This document shows, piece by piece, positions 1 through 4,965 of a DNA stretch of 6,887 nucleotides. Position numbers and translations under genes: made by a program. Under the pieces are notes generated by a model. That model was not told the origin of the DNA. It saw only the letters and a list, made by a program, of their open reading frames with translations, and did no database searches. Numbering within the stretch: position 1 is the first letter of the stretch; each line of letters opens with the position of its first letter. This DNA is from Planctomycetota bacterium (GTDB lineage Bacteria; Planctomycetota; SZUA-567; H5-PLA8; CALKMO01), in the NCBI GenBank assembly GCA_026417845.1, contig JAOACM010000107.1:1-6887 (forward strand), given 5' to 3'.

Positions 1-299
1 AGGGCCCCACCACCCCGGAGGCCGATGACATCCTGTACTCAAAGGGCGTGTTCGTGATACCGGACTTCCTCTGCAACGCCGGCGGCGTGACGGTCTCTTA
101 CTACGAGTGGGTCCAGAACACGCAGGGCGAGCACTGGGACCGGGAGACGGTCGAAGGCCGGCTCAGGAAGACGCTGCTTGCCGCCTACAAGGCCATACAC
201 GAGCTTTCCGCGAAGGAAAAGATATCCATGCGCCGGTCCGCCTACAGGCTTGCCATAGACAGGGTCGCGCGCGCGATGGTAGCGCGCGGGGCGCAATAG
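1..299 (+). CDS. gdhA: Glutamate dehydrogenase, C-terminal part (5' end off window)
   Basis: The first complete codon is at position 3, and 98 residues remain before the TAG at 297-299. Two conserved stretches of the Glu/Leu/Phe/Val dehydrogenase family are visible: GPTTPEAD at the very start, and PDFLCNAGGVTVSYYEWVQ shortly after, which belongs to the end of the Rossmann domain and the glutamate-binding hinge. The SYYEWVQ form is typical of glutamate rather than leucine or valine dehydrogenases. A helical tail rich in Arg and Lys follows, with RSAYRLAIDRVARAM as in hexameric GDHs. By family knowledge the enzyme interconverts glutamate with 2-oxoglutarate and ammonia in the cytoplasm; cofactor preference (NAD or NADP) cannot be judged from this fragment. 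The gene is the only plus-strand gene seen and converges on the HD-GYP gene. The remaining part, including the catalytic lysine, lies outside the window. Confidence 0.93.
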   Translation, partial: GPTTPEADDILYSKGVFVIPDFLCNAGGVTVSYYEWVQNTQGEHWDRETVEGRLRKTLLAAYKAIHELSAKEKISMRRSAYRLAIDRVARAMVARGAQ

Positions 300-320
300 C
301 GGCCCCCCTGACCGGGGCCG
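300..320 (+). terminator. GC-rich stem-loop directly after the glutamate dehydrogenase stop
   Basis: CGGCCCC (300-306) pairs with GGGGCCG (314-320) around a 7-nt loop, starting at the base after the stop codon. There is no T-tract behind it, so it is not a classical intrinsic terminator. It may slow or end transcription or protect the 3' end, but this is inference from position and shape only. Confidence 0.35.
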
Positions 321-356
321 GGATGTCGCGATGATCAGCGACTCCCCGCCCGATAT

Positions 357-377
357 CGCCGGCGGGTTCCGCTGGCG
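357..377 (+). terminator. Strong GC hairpin, possible terminator of the glutamate dehydrogenase transcript
   Basis: CGCCGGCGG (357-365) pairs with CCGCTGGCG (369-377), a 9-bp stem with a single G-T wobble and a 3-nt loop. It is followed by TTCGAGGTT, only a weak T-rich tail. It lies 58 bp after the stop codon in a convergent intergenic region, where a terminator is expected. The lack of a real T-run keeps confidence low. Confidence 0.35.
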
Positions 378-393
378 TTCGAGGTTCCATTCC

Positions 394-436
394 GGGGCAT
401 TCCGTCATCCGGATGCCTCGGGGCAATTCCGTCATC
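394..436. repeat. Near-perfect 16/17-bp direct repeat
   Basis: GGGGCATTCCGTCATC (394-409) recurs as GGGGCAATTCCGTCATC (420-436); the only difference is one inserted A. The copies start 26 bp apart. The first copy can also form a hairpin with the spacer: 394-402 pairs with 411-419, with two G-T wobbles and an 8-nt loop. Paired direct repeats can be regulator binding sites or slippage products. Nothing in the sequence decides between these, and no promoter of a known gene is nearby because both flanking genes end here. Confidence 0.5.
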
Positions 437-600
437 TGCAGGTCGGCCTTGTTGCGCAAATATCGTAAGGCCTTGATGTACAATGGGTTGCGGCGCGTTG
501 CCTTGGCAGAGGCATTTGCACGTAACACATTGTCCTACATGGAGTTGCGACTTTTTAATTATGCAACAAAGCCCCGCAAGGCACAAAACTCCGCGCGGCA
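421..600. other. Less GC-rich, hairpin-bearing intergenic island without a convincing gene
   Basis: This stretch between the two convergent genes has clearly more A and T than the coding sequence around it. It contains GGCCTT/AAGGCC (445-450 with 467-472), the palindrome TTGCGCAA (452-459), and GTTGC/GCAAC (544-548 with 563-567). A plus-strand reading frame from 413 to 649 is open, but it uses many TTG leucine codons and A/T-ending codons unlike the neighbouring genes, lacks a ribosome binding site, and runs into the 3' end of the HD-GYP gene. I therefore do not call it a gene. A small structured RNA or a foreign remnant is possible. Confidence 0.4.
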
Positions 601-628
601 TGGGGGATGGCAGGGATTACGCGGGGCT
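570..628 (-). terminator. Candidate terminator of the HD-GYP gene
   Basis: On the minus strand AGCCCCGC (complement of 621-628, overlapping the TAG stop) can pair with GCGGGGCT (complement of 570-577), and the second arm runs into TTTGTTGC. The stem is 8 bp and GC-rich with a weak T-rich tail, as in an intrinsic terminator, but the arms are separated by 43 bases, which is long. The inner sequence includes the self-complementary CCGCGCGG, which may compact the loop. Confidence 0.4.
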
Positions 629-1709
629 ATTCGTTGGTTATATCGCTGAGGATCTGCGCGATCGTCCTTCCGCGAGCCTCGCGAGGGGAGAGAAGGAGCA
701 GCCCCGATCGTTTGAGCACCTGCGTCAGGGCCTCGACCACCTGCGGGTCGAACTGGGCCCCCGCCAGCCGGCGCATCTCCATCAGGGCCGTCTCGCGCGG
801 CATGGGGTCATGGTAGGCCCTTTTACTGGTCATCGCGTCGAATGCCTCGGCCGCGTGCAGTATCCTTGCCCCCAGCGGTATGTCTTCGCCGGCAAGGCCT
901 TCCGGGTACCCGCTGCCGTCAAAGTGCTCGTGGTGGAATTTTATGTAGCCGATGGATCCGGACAGCTGCTCGATCGGCTCCAGTATGGTGCTGGCTATCA
1001 GCGGATGCTTCTGTATTATCCTGCGCTCTTCTTCGTTCAGCGCCGCCGGTTTGCGCAGGATGGCGTCCCTTATGCCGAGCTTGCCCAGGTCGTGCAGCAC
1101 GCCAGCGATGCCGATGCGCCTTACCTCCTCCTCCACGAAACCCATCTCCATGGCGATCTTCCTGGAAAGGTCCGATACCTTCTCGGAATGGTAGCGCGTG
1201 TAAGGGTCCTTGGCCTCGATCACCTTGGCCATGGTGGTGAGTATGTTCAGGAAGAGGCCTTCGTTCCTCGCGGTAGACCGCCTGAGCTCGCCCTCCAGAT
1301 GCCTCCTGGTAAGTAGGCGTTCAACCTTTACGAGGAGGAGGTCCGGATCGAAGGGGGTTATGAGGCAATCATCGGCGCCGGAGGCCAGCGCTTCCATCGC
1401 CATCGGACGCTCGACCTGCGAGGCCAGCAGGAGAATGGACGCCTTGGAGATGCTGCGGATGTCCCGGGTGAGCTGGCCTCCATCCTGGCTCCGGAGCCCG
1501 AACTCCATTATTACCAGATCGAAGGGGGCGCGTCTCCCTTCGGCCTCCGATACCATATCGTAAGCTGCGGCCGCGTCCGGGGCGGCGAGCACCTTCCTGT
1601 AGCCATCCTGGCTCAGTCTGGACACTATCAACCGGGCGACGGCAGGGTCATCATCCACCACTAATATCCTCATCGCCAGGATGGCGGTACGCGTGTCAAG
1701 CAGCATCAT
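627..1709 (-). CDS. Degenerate receiver domain plus HD-GYP phosphodiesterase
   Basis: An N-terminal CheY-like receiver (residues about 1-120, numbering from the ATG at 1673) is followed by a short helical linker and an HD-GYP domain (about 140-325). The HD-GYP hallmarks are present: DPYTRYHSEKV, HDLGKLGI (H194-D195), KHP, HHEHFDGSGYP (H247, H248, D252) and FDAMTS. By family knowledge such proteins hydrolyse cyclic di-GMP. The usual VAD aspartate before FDA is a glutamate here (AAEAFDAM), a variant that may still bind metal. In the receiver the acidic pair VVDDD is kept, but the phospho-acceptor Asp is Glu (VIMEFG, E57), the switch Thr is Ala (LLLAS, A84) and the Lys before PF is Thr (LITPF, T106). 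Start: ATG at 1709 follows GTGGGG at a fair distance; the ATG at 1673 fits usual receiver starts (MRILVVDD) but has no ribosome binding site. Length is 360 or 348 residues. The gene seems to be alone, separated from the synthase gene by about 380 bp. Confidence 0.9.
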   Translation of the reverse strand: MMLLDTRTAILAMRILVVDDDPAVARLIVSRLSQDGYRKVLAAPDAAAAYDMVSEAEGRRAPFDLVIMEFGLRSQDGGQLTRDIRSISKASILLLASQVERPMAMEALASGADDCLITPFDPDLLLVKVERLLTRRHLEGELRRSTARNEGLFLNILTTMAKVIEAKDPYTRYHSEKVSDLSRKIAMEMGFVEEEVRRIGIAGVLHDLGKLGIRDAILRKPAALNEEERRIIQKHPLIASTILEPIEQLSGSIGYIKFHHEHFDGSGYPEGLAGEDIPLGARILHAAEAFDAMTSKRAYHDPMPRETALMEMRRLAGAQFDPQVVEALTQVLKRSGLLLLSPREARGRTIAQILSDITNE

Positions 1710-2089
1710 TGAAGCCCCACGGGATCGGACCGGCCGCGCGCGCGGCGACCCCATAGCGAGTCTACAACATCCGCTGCCGGAAAACCAGAGGCGGTTCGCA
1801 AAAAAGAACCGGTGGTTGCCCCTGATCGGCGAGGAGACCTGGGCGGGGCCGCTTCCCTAAACCTTCCAGATAGAACTGCGTAATTGTTTGCCGCGCCCAT
1901 ATGGTGGGTTGCAGCGGGCGGATCAGGCCCAATTCGGAGTAGCGCCTCGTTGTCCTGTCCGGGCGGGCCGCCGCATGGCAGGTGCCAAGCTGAGCGCGGC
2001 AAACAATTGCGAGATCCAAAGCCGTAAGCTTCGCGGCGGCAGGTTTTCGGACAGGCTCTGACAGTCGGTTCCCGTCCGGACATGGAGTT
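1710..2089. other. 380-bp intergenic region between synthase and HD-GYP genes
   Basis: No convincing gene is present: the minus-strand frames open here have no ribosome binding site and no recognisable domain. The region holds the 127-bp inverted-repeat element at 1882-2008. It also holds a small hairpin (CGGTTC at 1792-1797 with GAACCG at 1806-1811, A-rich loop), which lies upstream of the HD-GYP gene and could be an operator. A clear -35/-10 promoter for that gene is not evident by eye; TAGACT on the minus strand around 1757-1762 is only a weak -10 candidate. Confidence 0.5.
1882..2008 (-). repeat. 127-bp element with perfect 15-bp terminal inverted repeats (copy A)
   Basis: AATTGTTTGCCGCGC at 1882-1896 is exactly repeated in inverse orientation as GCGCGGCAAACAATT at 1994-2008. 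A related element lies at 3255-3375 in the opposite orientation. Read on the minus strand, copy A shares with it the ends, an internal GGACAACG (offset 54 from the end here, 57 in the other copy) and TCCGCCCGC (offset 87 here, 85 there). Size, ends and lack of coding capacity resemble a miniature inverted-repeat transposable element or a REP-like intergenic repeat. Flanks show only a short TGCG on each side, which is not a safe target duplication. The strand given follows the arbitrary orientation of copy B. Confidence 0.6.
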
Positions 2090-3211
2090 TCAGCCGGGAA
2101 TCTCCGGAGGGCCAGGACGCAGGAACGCACGGAGGGCTATCGCCAGTTTACGGGCACTGGAGAGGCCGGCTCGAGTCCTGTAGACGATGAGCGGGTCGGT
2201 CGCGATCCGCGAGAGTATGCCCCAGTATATTTCCATCATCGTCCTGAGGCCCGCGCGGGAGTCCCTGCCCACAAGCTCGAACAACGGCAGGGCCCTGACG
2301 TAGTACTCCTTCGCCCTCGCGGCCTCGAAGCGTATGAGCTCCGCCACTCTGTCCTCCGGATCGCCCGCGATCAGGTTCCGCTCGGAGATACCGAATCGCC
2401 TCAGGTCTTCCATCGGCAGATAGACGCGGCCCAGTCCACTGTCCTCCCGGATGTCGCGCAGTATGTTGGTGAGCTGGAAGGCTATGCCGCAAGCCTCGCC
2501 GCATTCCAGCGCCCGCCCATCGGCGAATCCGAAGACGTGAAGGCAGACCAGACCCACCACGGAGGCGACGCGGTAGCAGTAGCGGTACAGGTCGTCAAAG
2601 GTCTCGTAGCGCGAGATCGAGAGATCCATTTCGACGCCGTCGAGCAGCTCGTCGAAGTAGCGGCGTGGTATGGAAAATCTTTCGACGGCATGGCGCAGGG
2701 CAGGCCAGACCGGGCAGGAACCCGTCCGGCCGTCGAGTGCCGCGTGCAGATCCTCGCGCCAACGCCGCAGCGCCTCCGCCGCGGACGCCGCGTCGGCCGC
2801 GACGGATGCCGCTGGTGCGGTCTCCATCCCCGGCGCGCCCCCGGCCGTCCCGATCCGCCCGTAGCCTTCAGCCCGGACAACGCCGGCCTCCGACTGACCC
2901 CGGCCGCCGCCGGTCCCCCCGTCGGCGTCGCTCGCCGCCGATCGGCCCGCGGACGTCTTGCGCACCTCCGACCGGTCCGCCGCGCCGGTCGCAGCGTCCG
3001 GACCGCGGGGAATCGCCTCGGCCTCGGCCGTGCGGTCCGCCAGATCGTCGCTGTGGCGCATGAAGGCGTAGATGGCGCAAAGGGCATCCTTTTTCTCGCG
3101 CGGCAGCAGGGGGAAGGCATAGTAGAAGTTCCTGCCGCGCCTGCGCGACAGCTCGCGGCAATACCTTATCGAAGCCGCGAGGTCATGGTTCGCCGCGGCA
3201 TCGTCGGCCAT
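2090..3211 (-). CDS. Squalene/phytoene synthase family protein with low-complexity insertion
   Basis: This 373-residue head-to-head prenyl synthase carries both aspartate-rich motifs that bind Mg-diphosphate: DDLAD (55-59, in YAFMRHSDDLAD) and DIRED (253-257, in QLTNILRDIREDSGLGRVYLP). Further family signatures are NFYYAFPLLPREKK near the N-terminus, RRYFDELLDGVEMDL (183-197) and YRYCYRVASVVGLVC. By family knowledge it condenses two prenyl diphosphates to presqualene or squalene (C15 substrates) or to phytoene (C20); sequence alone does not separate these, and no carotenoid or hopanoid genes are adjacent. Residues about 62-145, right after DDLAD and before RRWREDL, form an Ala/Gly/Asp-rich stretch, whereas usual members have only a short loop there, so the protein is longer than the typical 280-300 residues. 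Start: ATG at 3211 is preceded by GGGAGG with a 4-base spacer. The gene is flanked by two related inverted-repeat elements and appears monocistronic. Confidence 0.9.
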   Translation of the reverse strand: MADDAAANHDLAASIRYCRELSRRRGRNFYYAFPLLPREKKDALCAIYAFMRHSDDLADRTAEAEAIPRGPDAATGAADRSEVRKTSAGRSAASDADGGTGGGRGQSEAGVVRAEGYGRIGTAGGAPGMETAPAASVAADAASAAEALRRWREDLHAALDGRTGSCPVWPALRHAVERFSIPRRYFDELLDGVEMDLSISRYETFDDLYRYCYRVASVVGLVCLHVFGFADGRALECGEACGIAFQLTNILRDIREDSGLGRVYLPMEDLRRFGISERNLIAGDPEDRVAELIRFEAARAKEYYVRALPLFELVGRDSRAGLRTMMEIYWGILSRIATDPLIVYRTRAGLSSARKLAIALRAFLRPGPPEIPG

Positions 3212-3221
3212 GTTGCCTCCC
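3212..3221 (-). promoter_or_regulatory. Ribosome binding site deciding the synthase start
   Basis: On the minus strand GGGAGG (complement of 3216-3221) sits four bases before the ATG at 3209-3211. This favours that ATG over the upstream in-frame start at 3358, which would add 49 residues of non-conserved sequence. A short hairpin, GGGCG/CGCCC (3229-3233 with 3237-3241), lies just upstream. Confidence 0.7.
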
Positions 3222-3254
3222 GGCCCGGGGGCGAAGCGCCCGCCGTCAGGCCGT

Positions 3255-3375
3255 AATTGCCTGCCGCGCGTCCGGTGGCGGCTGCTGCTTGCAGTGATGC
3301 GTCCGAACCGGGACAACGGCAGTGCAGCCACAATATGCTCCGCCCGCCGCGCCCTCAATTAGACGGCAAACAATT
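3255..3375 (+). repeat. 121-bp element with imperfect terminal inverted repeats (copy B)
   Basis: The left end AATTGCCTGCCGCGC (3255-3269) is an imperfect inverse match of the right end CGGCAAACAATT (3364-3375): 10 of the 12 outer positions pair. The right end matches the ends of copy A (1882-2008) exactly over 12 bases. The internal boxes GGACAACG (3311-3318) and TCCGCCCGC (3339-3347) also recur in copy A at nearly the same offsets. The rest is diverged, so these look like two old members of one repeat family. Copy B lies immediately upstream of the synthase gene and may influence its expression. Confidence 0.55.
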
Positions 3376-3454
3376 ACATGCCATCGCGGGGCGGCCGGCG
3401 CTTCAGCCGGGTTGCGCGCCCTCGGCATCGCAAGGCCGCCGATCCCGGCTACGG

Positions 3455-3820
3455 TCAGGCCCCGCGGTACTCGCACCGCGTCGTATCCGTCTCGCGCACC
3501 ACTATGCGGCTCAGCGCCGGCAGCTTCGGTTTTATCCTCTCCCAGAGCCACCTGGCGAGGTTCTCCGCCGTCGGAGTTCCGATGCCGGGGAGGGCGTTAA
3601 GATCGCCGTGGTCGAGGTATTCGTCCACGATCGGTTTGACCGCCGCCGAGATGTCGCCGTAATCCATCAGCCAGCCCCTTGCGGGGTCAACCTCGCCCTC
3701 GACCGACACCTCCACCCGATACGAATGGCCGTGAACGCCGCGGCACCTGTGTCCTTCCGGGGCGCATGTCAGCCTGTGCGCCGCCTCGAAACGGAACTCT
3801 TTCGTCAGTTCGACCCGCAT
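3455..3820 (-). CDS. queD: 6-carboxy-5,6,7,8-tetrahydropterin synthase (QueD)
   Basis: The 121-residue protein has the usual QueD length and the full T-fold active site. Zinc ligands are H15 (FEAAHRL), H30 and H32 (VHGHSY). The catalytic Cys is C26 in CRGVHGH, with the D70-H71 pair in YLDHGDLN. PTAEN (83-87) and the substrate-anchoring E110 in RETD are present. By family knowledge it converts 7,8-dihydroneopterin triphosphate to 6-carboxytetrahydropterin, the second step of 7-deazaguanine (queuosine, archaeosine) synthesis, in the cytoplasm. Its product is the substrate of QueE, encoded upstream on the same strand 407 bp away. Start: ATG at 3820 has AGGGGGA nine bases upstream; the open frame continues far upstream, but that extension is Arg/Gly-rich and not conserved. 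The protein fits QueD better than eukaryotic-type PTPS because of its short length and CxxxHGH motif. Confidence 0.95.
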   Translation of the reverse strand: MRVELTKEFRFEAAHRLTCAPEGHRCRGVHGHSYRVEVSVEGEVDPARGWLMDYGDISAAVKPIVDEYLDHGDLNALPGIGTPTAENLARWLWERIKPKLPALSRIVVRETDTTRCEYRGA

Positions 3821-4227
3821 CTGATCAGGTCCCCCTGCCTGCCCTCCCCATCCTCGCCGCCTGTTCAGTTTTATTGCTGTCGTCCGCCGCGTCCAGCCCA
3901 TCGGCTCCAGCGGTTCGGCGGCTAGCGGCCTCCGTATTTCCTCTTCGCCGCCGCCAGTTCGTCGCCCGGTCCGCCGTCCTCCACCTCGCCACCGGCGCCT
4001 CCCGCCGTCCCGGACGAGCCTCCGTCGAGCCGGGCAATCCTTCGGCCCGACACCGTCGCGCGCCGGGCGCGCACCCCCGCGTTCGCACCGCGCCGTCCGC
4101 CCGCTACGCCAATCGGCGCCGTCCCATGCGCGCGCCGCCGCTGCGCTTAGCCCCCTCCGTGCGCCAGCTGCTCCGCGCCGTCTTTCTACTGGACGCCCAT
4201 ACTGTCCGCGGGTGCACGCCGATCCCG
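3821..4227. other. 407-bp gap between queE and queD
   Basis: This is an unusually long gap for two same-strand genes of one pathway. It is very GC-rich, so several frames are open on both strands, but none shows a recognised domain. The only protein-like piece is a small minus-strand ORF ending at 3922. The queD ribosome binding site lies at 3830-3836. An AT-richer patch with CAGTTTTATTGCTG near 3865-3878 breaks the GC-rich run about 45-55 bases upstream of queD and might be part of a promoter. Confidence 0.45.
3922..4074 (-). CDS. Doubtful small ORF, hypothetical 50-residue (or 43-residue) protein
   Basis: A minus-strand frame closed by TAG at 3922-3924 could begin at GTG 4072-4074 or GTG 4051-4053; a TAA at 4147-4149 limits it upstream. 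The predicted end, GDELAAAKRKYGGR, looks like a natural acidic-to-basic helical protein tail, and the frame uses G/C-ending codons as the neighbours do. The rest is Gly/Arg-rich without motifs, and neither start has a clear ribosome binding site. It could be a real small protein, the remnant of a decayed gene between queE and queD, or chance in GC-rich DNA. I do not recognise it. Confidence 0.2.
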   Translation of the reverse strand: MRARRATVSGRRIARLDGGSSGTAGGAGGEVEDGGPGDELAAAKRKYGGR

Positions 4228-4872
4228 TCAGACCCCCTGCCTGTCGGCTCCCCAGATGTATTTGTGGAGCTGAAGCTGCAGCCTGACACGCAAGCCGTCG
4301 GCGAGTATCCACTCCGCAAGGTTTGAAGGCGGCAACTTTCCGTGCACGGGCGAGAACAGCGGCCAGGAACGGTCTTCCAGTCTGAACTGCCGCACCACGC
4401 CCCTTGCCCACTCGTAATCCTCTCTCGATCCGATCACGAACTTCACCTCATCCTCCGGACCGAGAAGCTTGAGATTCTTCCACCTGACCTTCCTGGATTC
4501 GCCCGATCCCGGGCACTTGACGTCCACTATCCGCACGACTCCCTTCGGGAGGGCCTCTATCGGCAGCGATCCGTTTGTCTCGGCAAGCACTTTGTATCCG
4601 GCCTCGAGGAGGCAGGCGGCCAGATCGGGCGTCGCCGGCTGGAGGAGAGGTTCGCCGCCGGTAATTTCGACCAGGCGGCCGCCCATTTTCCCGACGGCGC
4701 GGAGGATTTCGCCGATCTCCATATCGCGCCCCTCATCGTAAGCGTACTTCGTGTCGCAATATCGGCATCTCAGGTTGCATCCGGTCAGCCGGACGAAAAC
4801 GCACGGAAGCCCGGCGAAGGAGGATTCACCCTGTATGCTTCCGAATATTTCATTTACCTTGAGCCGCGACAC
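4228..4872 (-). CDS. queE: 7-carboxy-7-deazaguanine synthase (QueE), radical SAM enzyme
   Basis: The 214-residue protein has the radical-SAM cluster motif CNLRCRYC (C32, C36, C39), preceded by the QueE signature NEIFGSIQGESSFAG (7-21) and VFVRLTGC. The SAM-binding GGE motif lies in EITGGEPLLQ (69-78), followed by ETNGS (98-102) and VDVKCPGSGES (116-126). It ends in RLQLQLHKYIWG, typical of QueE. By family knowledge it uses a 4Fe-4S cluster and SAM to contract 6-carboxytetrahydropterin to 7-carboxy-7-deazaguanine, the step after QueD. Start: GTG at 4872 is chosen because GGAGG lies six bases upstream (4879-4883) and the conserved SRLKVNEIF begins directly behind it; the in-frame ATG at 4932 would add 20 basic, non-conserved residues. 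The gene follows the propeller gene by 93 bp and precedes queD on the same strand. QueC, the next enzyme, is not in the window. Confidence 0.96.
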   Translation of the reverse strand: MSRLKVNEIFGSIQGESSFAGLPCVFVRLTGCNLRCRYCDTKYAYDEGRDMEIGEILRAVGKMGGRLVEITGGEPLLQPATPDLAACLLEAGYKVLAETNGSLPIEALPKGVVRIVDVKCPGSGESRKVRWKNLKLLGPEDEVKFVIGSREDYEWARGVVRQFRLEDRSWPLFSPVHGKLPPSNLAEWILADGLRVRLQLQLHKYIWGADRQGV

Positions 4873-4883
4873 TTCCTGCCTCC
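4873..4883 (-). promoter_or_regulatory. Ribosome binding site supporting the GTG start of queE
   Basis: On the minus strand GGAGG (complement of 4879-4883) lies six bases before the GTG at 4870-4872. No comparable site precedes the in-frame ATG codons further upstream, so this motif decides the start. Confidence 0.75.
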
Positions 4884-4965
4884 GCTCCCGGCACAGGCGG
4901 CCCGCCATCGCAATGCGGACGCGCCGCGGCAAGAGGGCGTGGCGTCCCGGCGTGCCGGGCGCCGC

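Larger units (their letters stand above)
3212..3454. other. 243-bp intergenic region between queD and the synthase gene
   Basis: No gene is supported here. From the queD side it holds a stem-loop about 5 bases after the queD stop (AGCCGGG 3405-3411 with CCCGGCT 3444-3450, 32-nt loop, no T-tract), which could act as a queD 3' end. It then holds the inverted-repeat element at 3255-3375 and the ribosome binding site of the synthase gene. The synthase promoter must lie within or close to the repeat element if the gene is transcribed separately. Confidence 0.5.

Noticed and set aside
301..319. Classical intrinsic terminator after glutamate dehydrogenase
   Set aside because: The stem-loop is present but has no T-tract, so I list it only as a low-confidence candidate rather than a true intrinsic terminator.
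503..520. Sigma-54-like promoter TTGGCAGAGGCATTTGCA on the plus strand
   Set aside because: The GG and GC elements are 11 bases apart instead of the strict 10, and there is no gene downstream on that strand, only the antisense end of the HD-GYP gene.
413..649. Plus-strand open frame of 78 codons in the intergenic island
   Set aside because: There is no ribosome binding site, codon use is unlike the neighbours (many TTG leucines), and it overlaps the 3' end of a well-supported gene in antisense.
1882..2008. Integron attC site
   Set aside because: The ends read GTTTGCC rather than the GTTRRRY/RYYYAAC core, and no integrase or cassette array is present.
1762..2130. Minus-strand frame containing RRYSELGLIRP, reminiscent of MerR regulators
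   Set aside because: The match is short, the rest does not fit the MerR helix-turn-helix, there is no start signal, and the segment lies inside the inverted-repeat element; probably chance.
2537..3256. Long plus-strand open frames opposite the synthase, queE and propeller genes (also 4342-5673, 5733-6833, 483-1316)
   Set aside because: These are antisense shadows caused by high GC content; they are Arg/Pro-rich, lack domains, and lie over genes with clear family motifs.
3821..4411. N-terminal extension of queD up to position 4411
   Set aside because: The extension is Arg/Gly-rich, overlaps queE, and the conserved protein starts exactly at the ATG at 3820 with a ribosome binding site.
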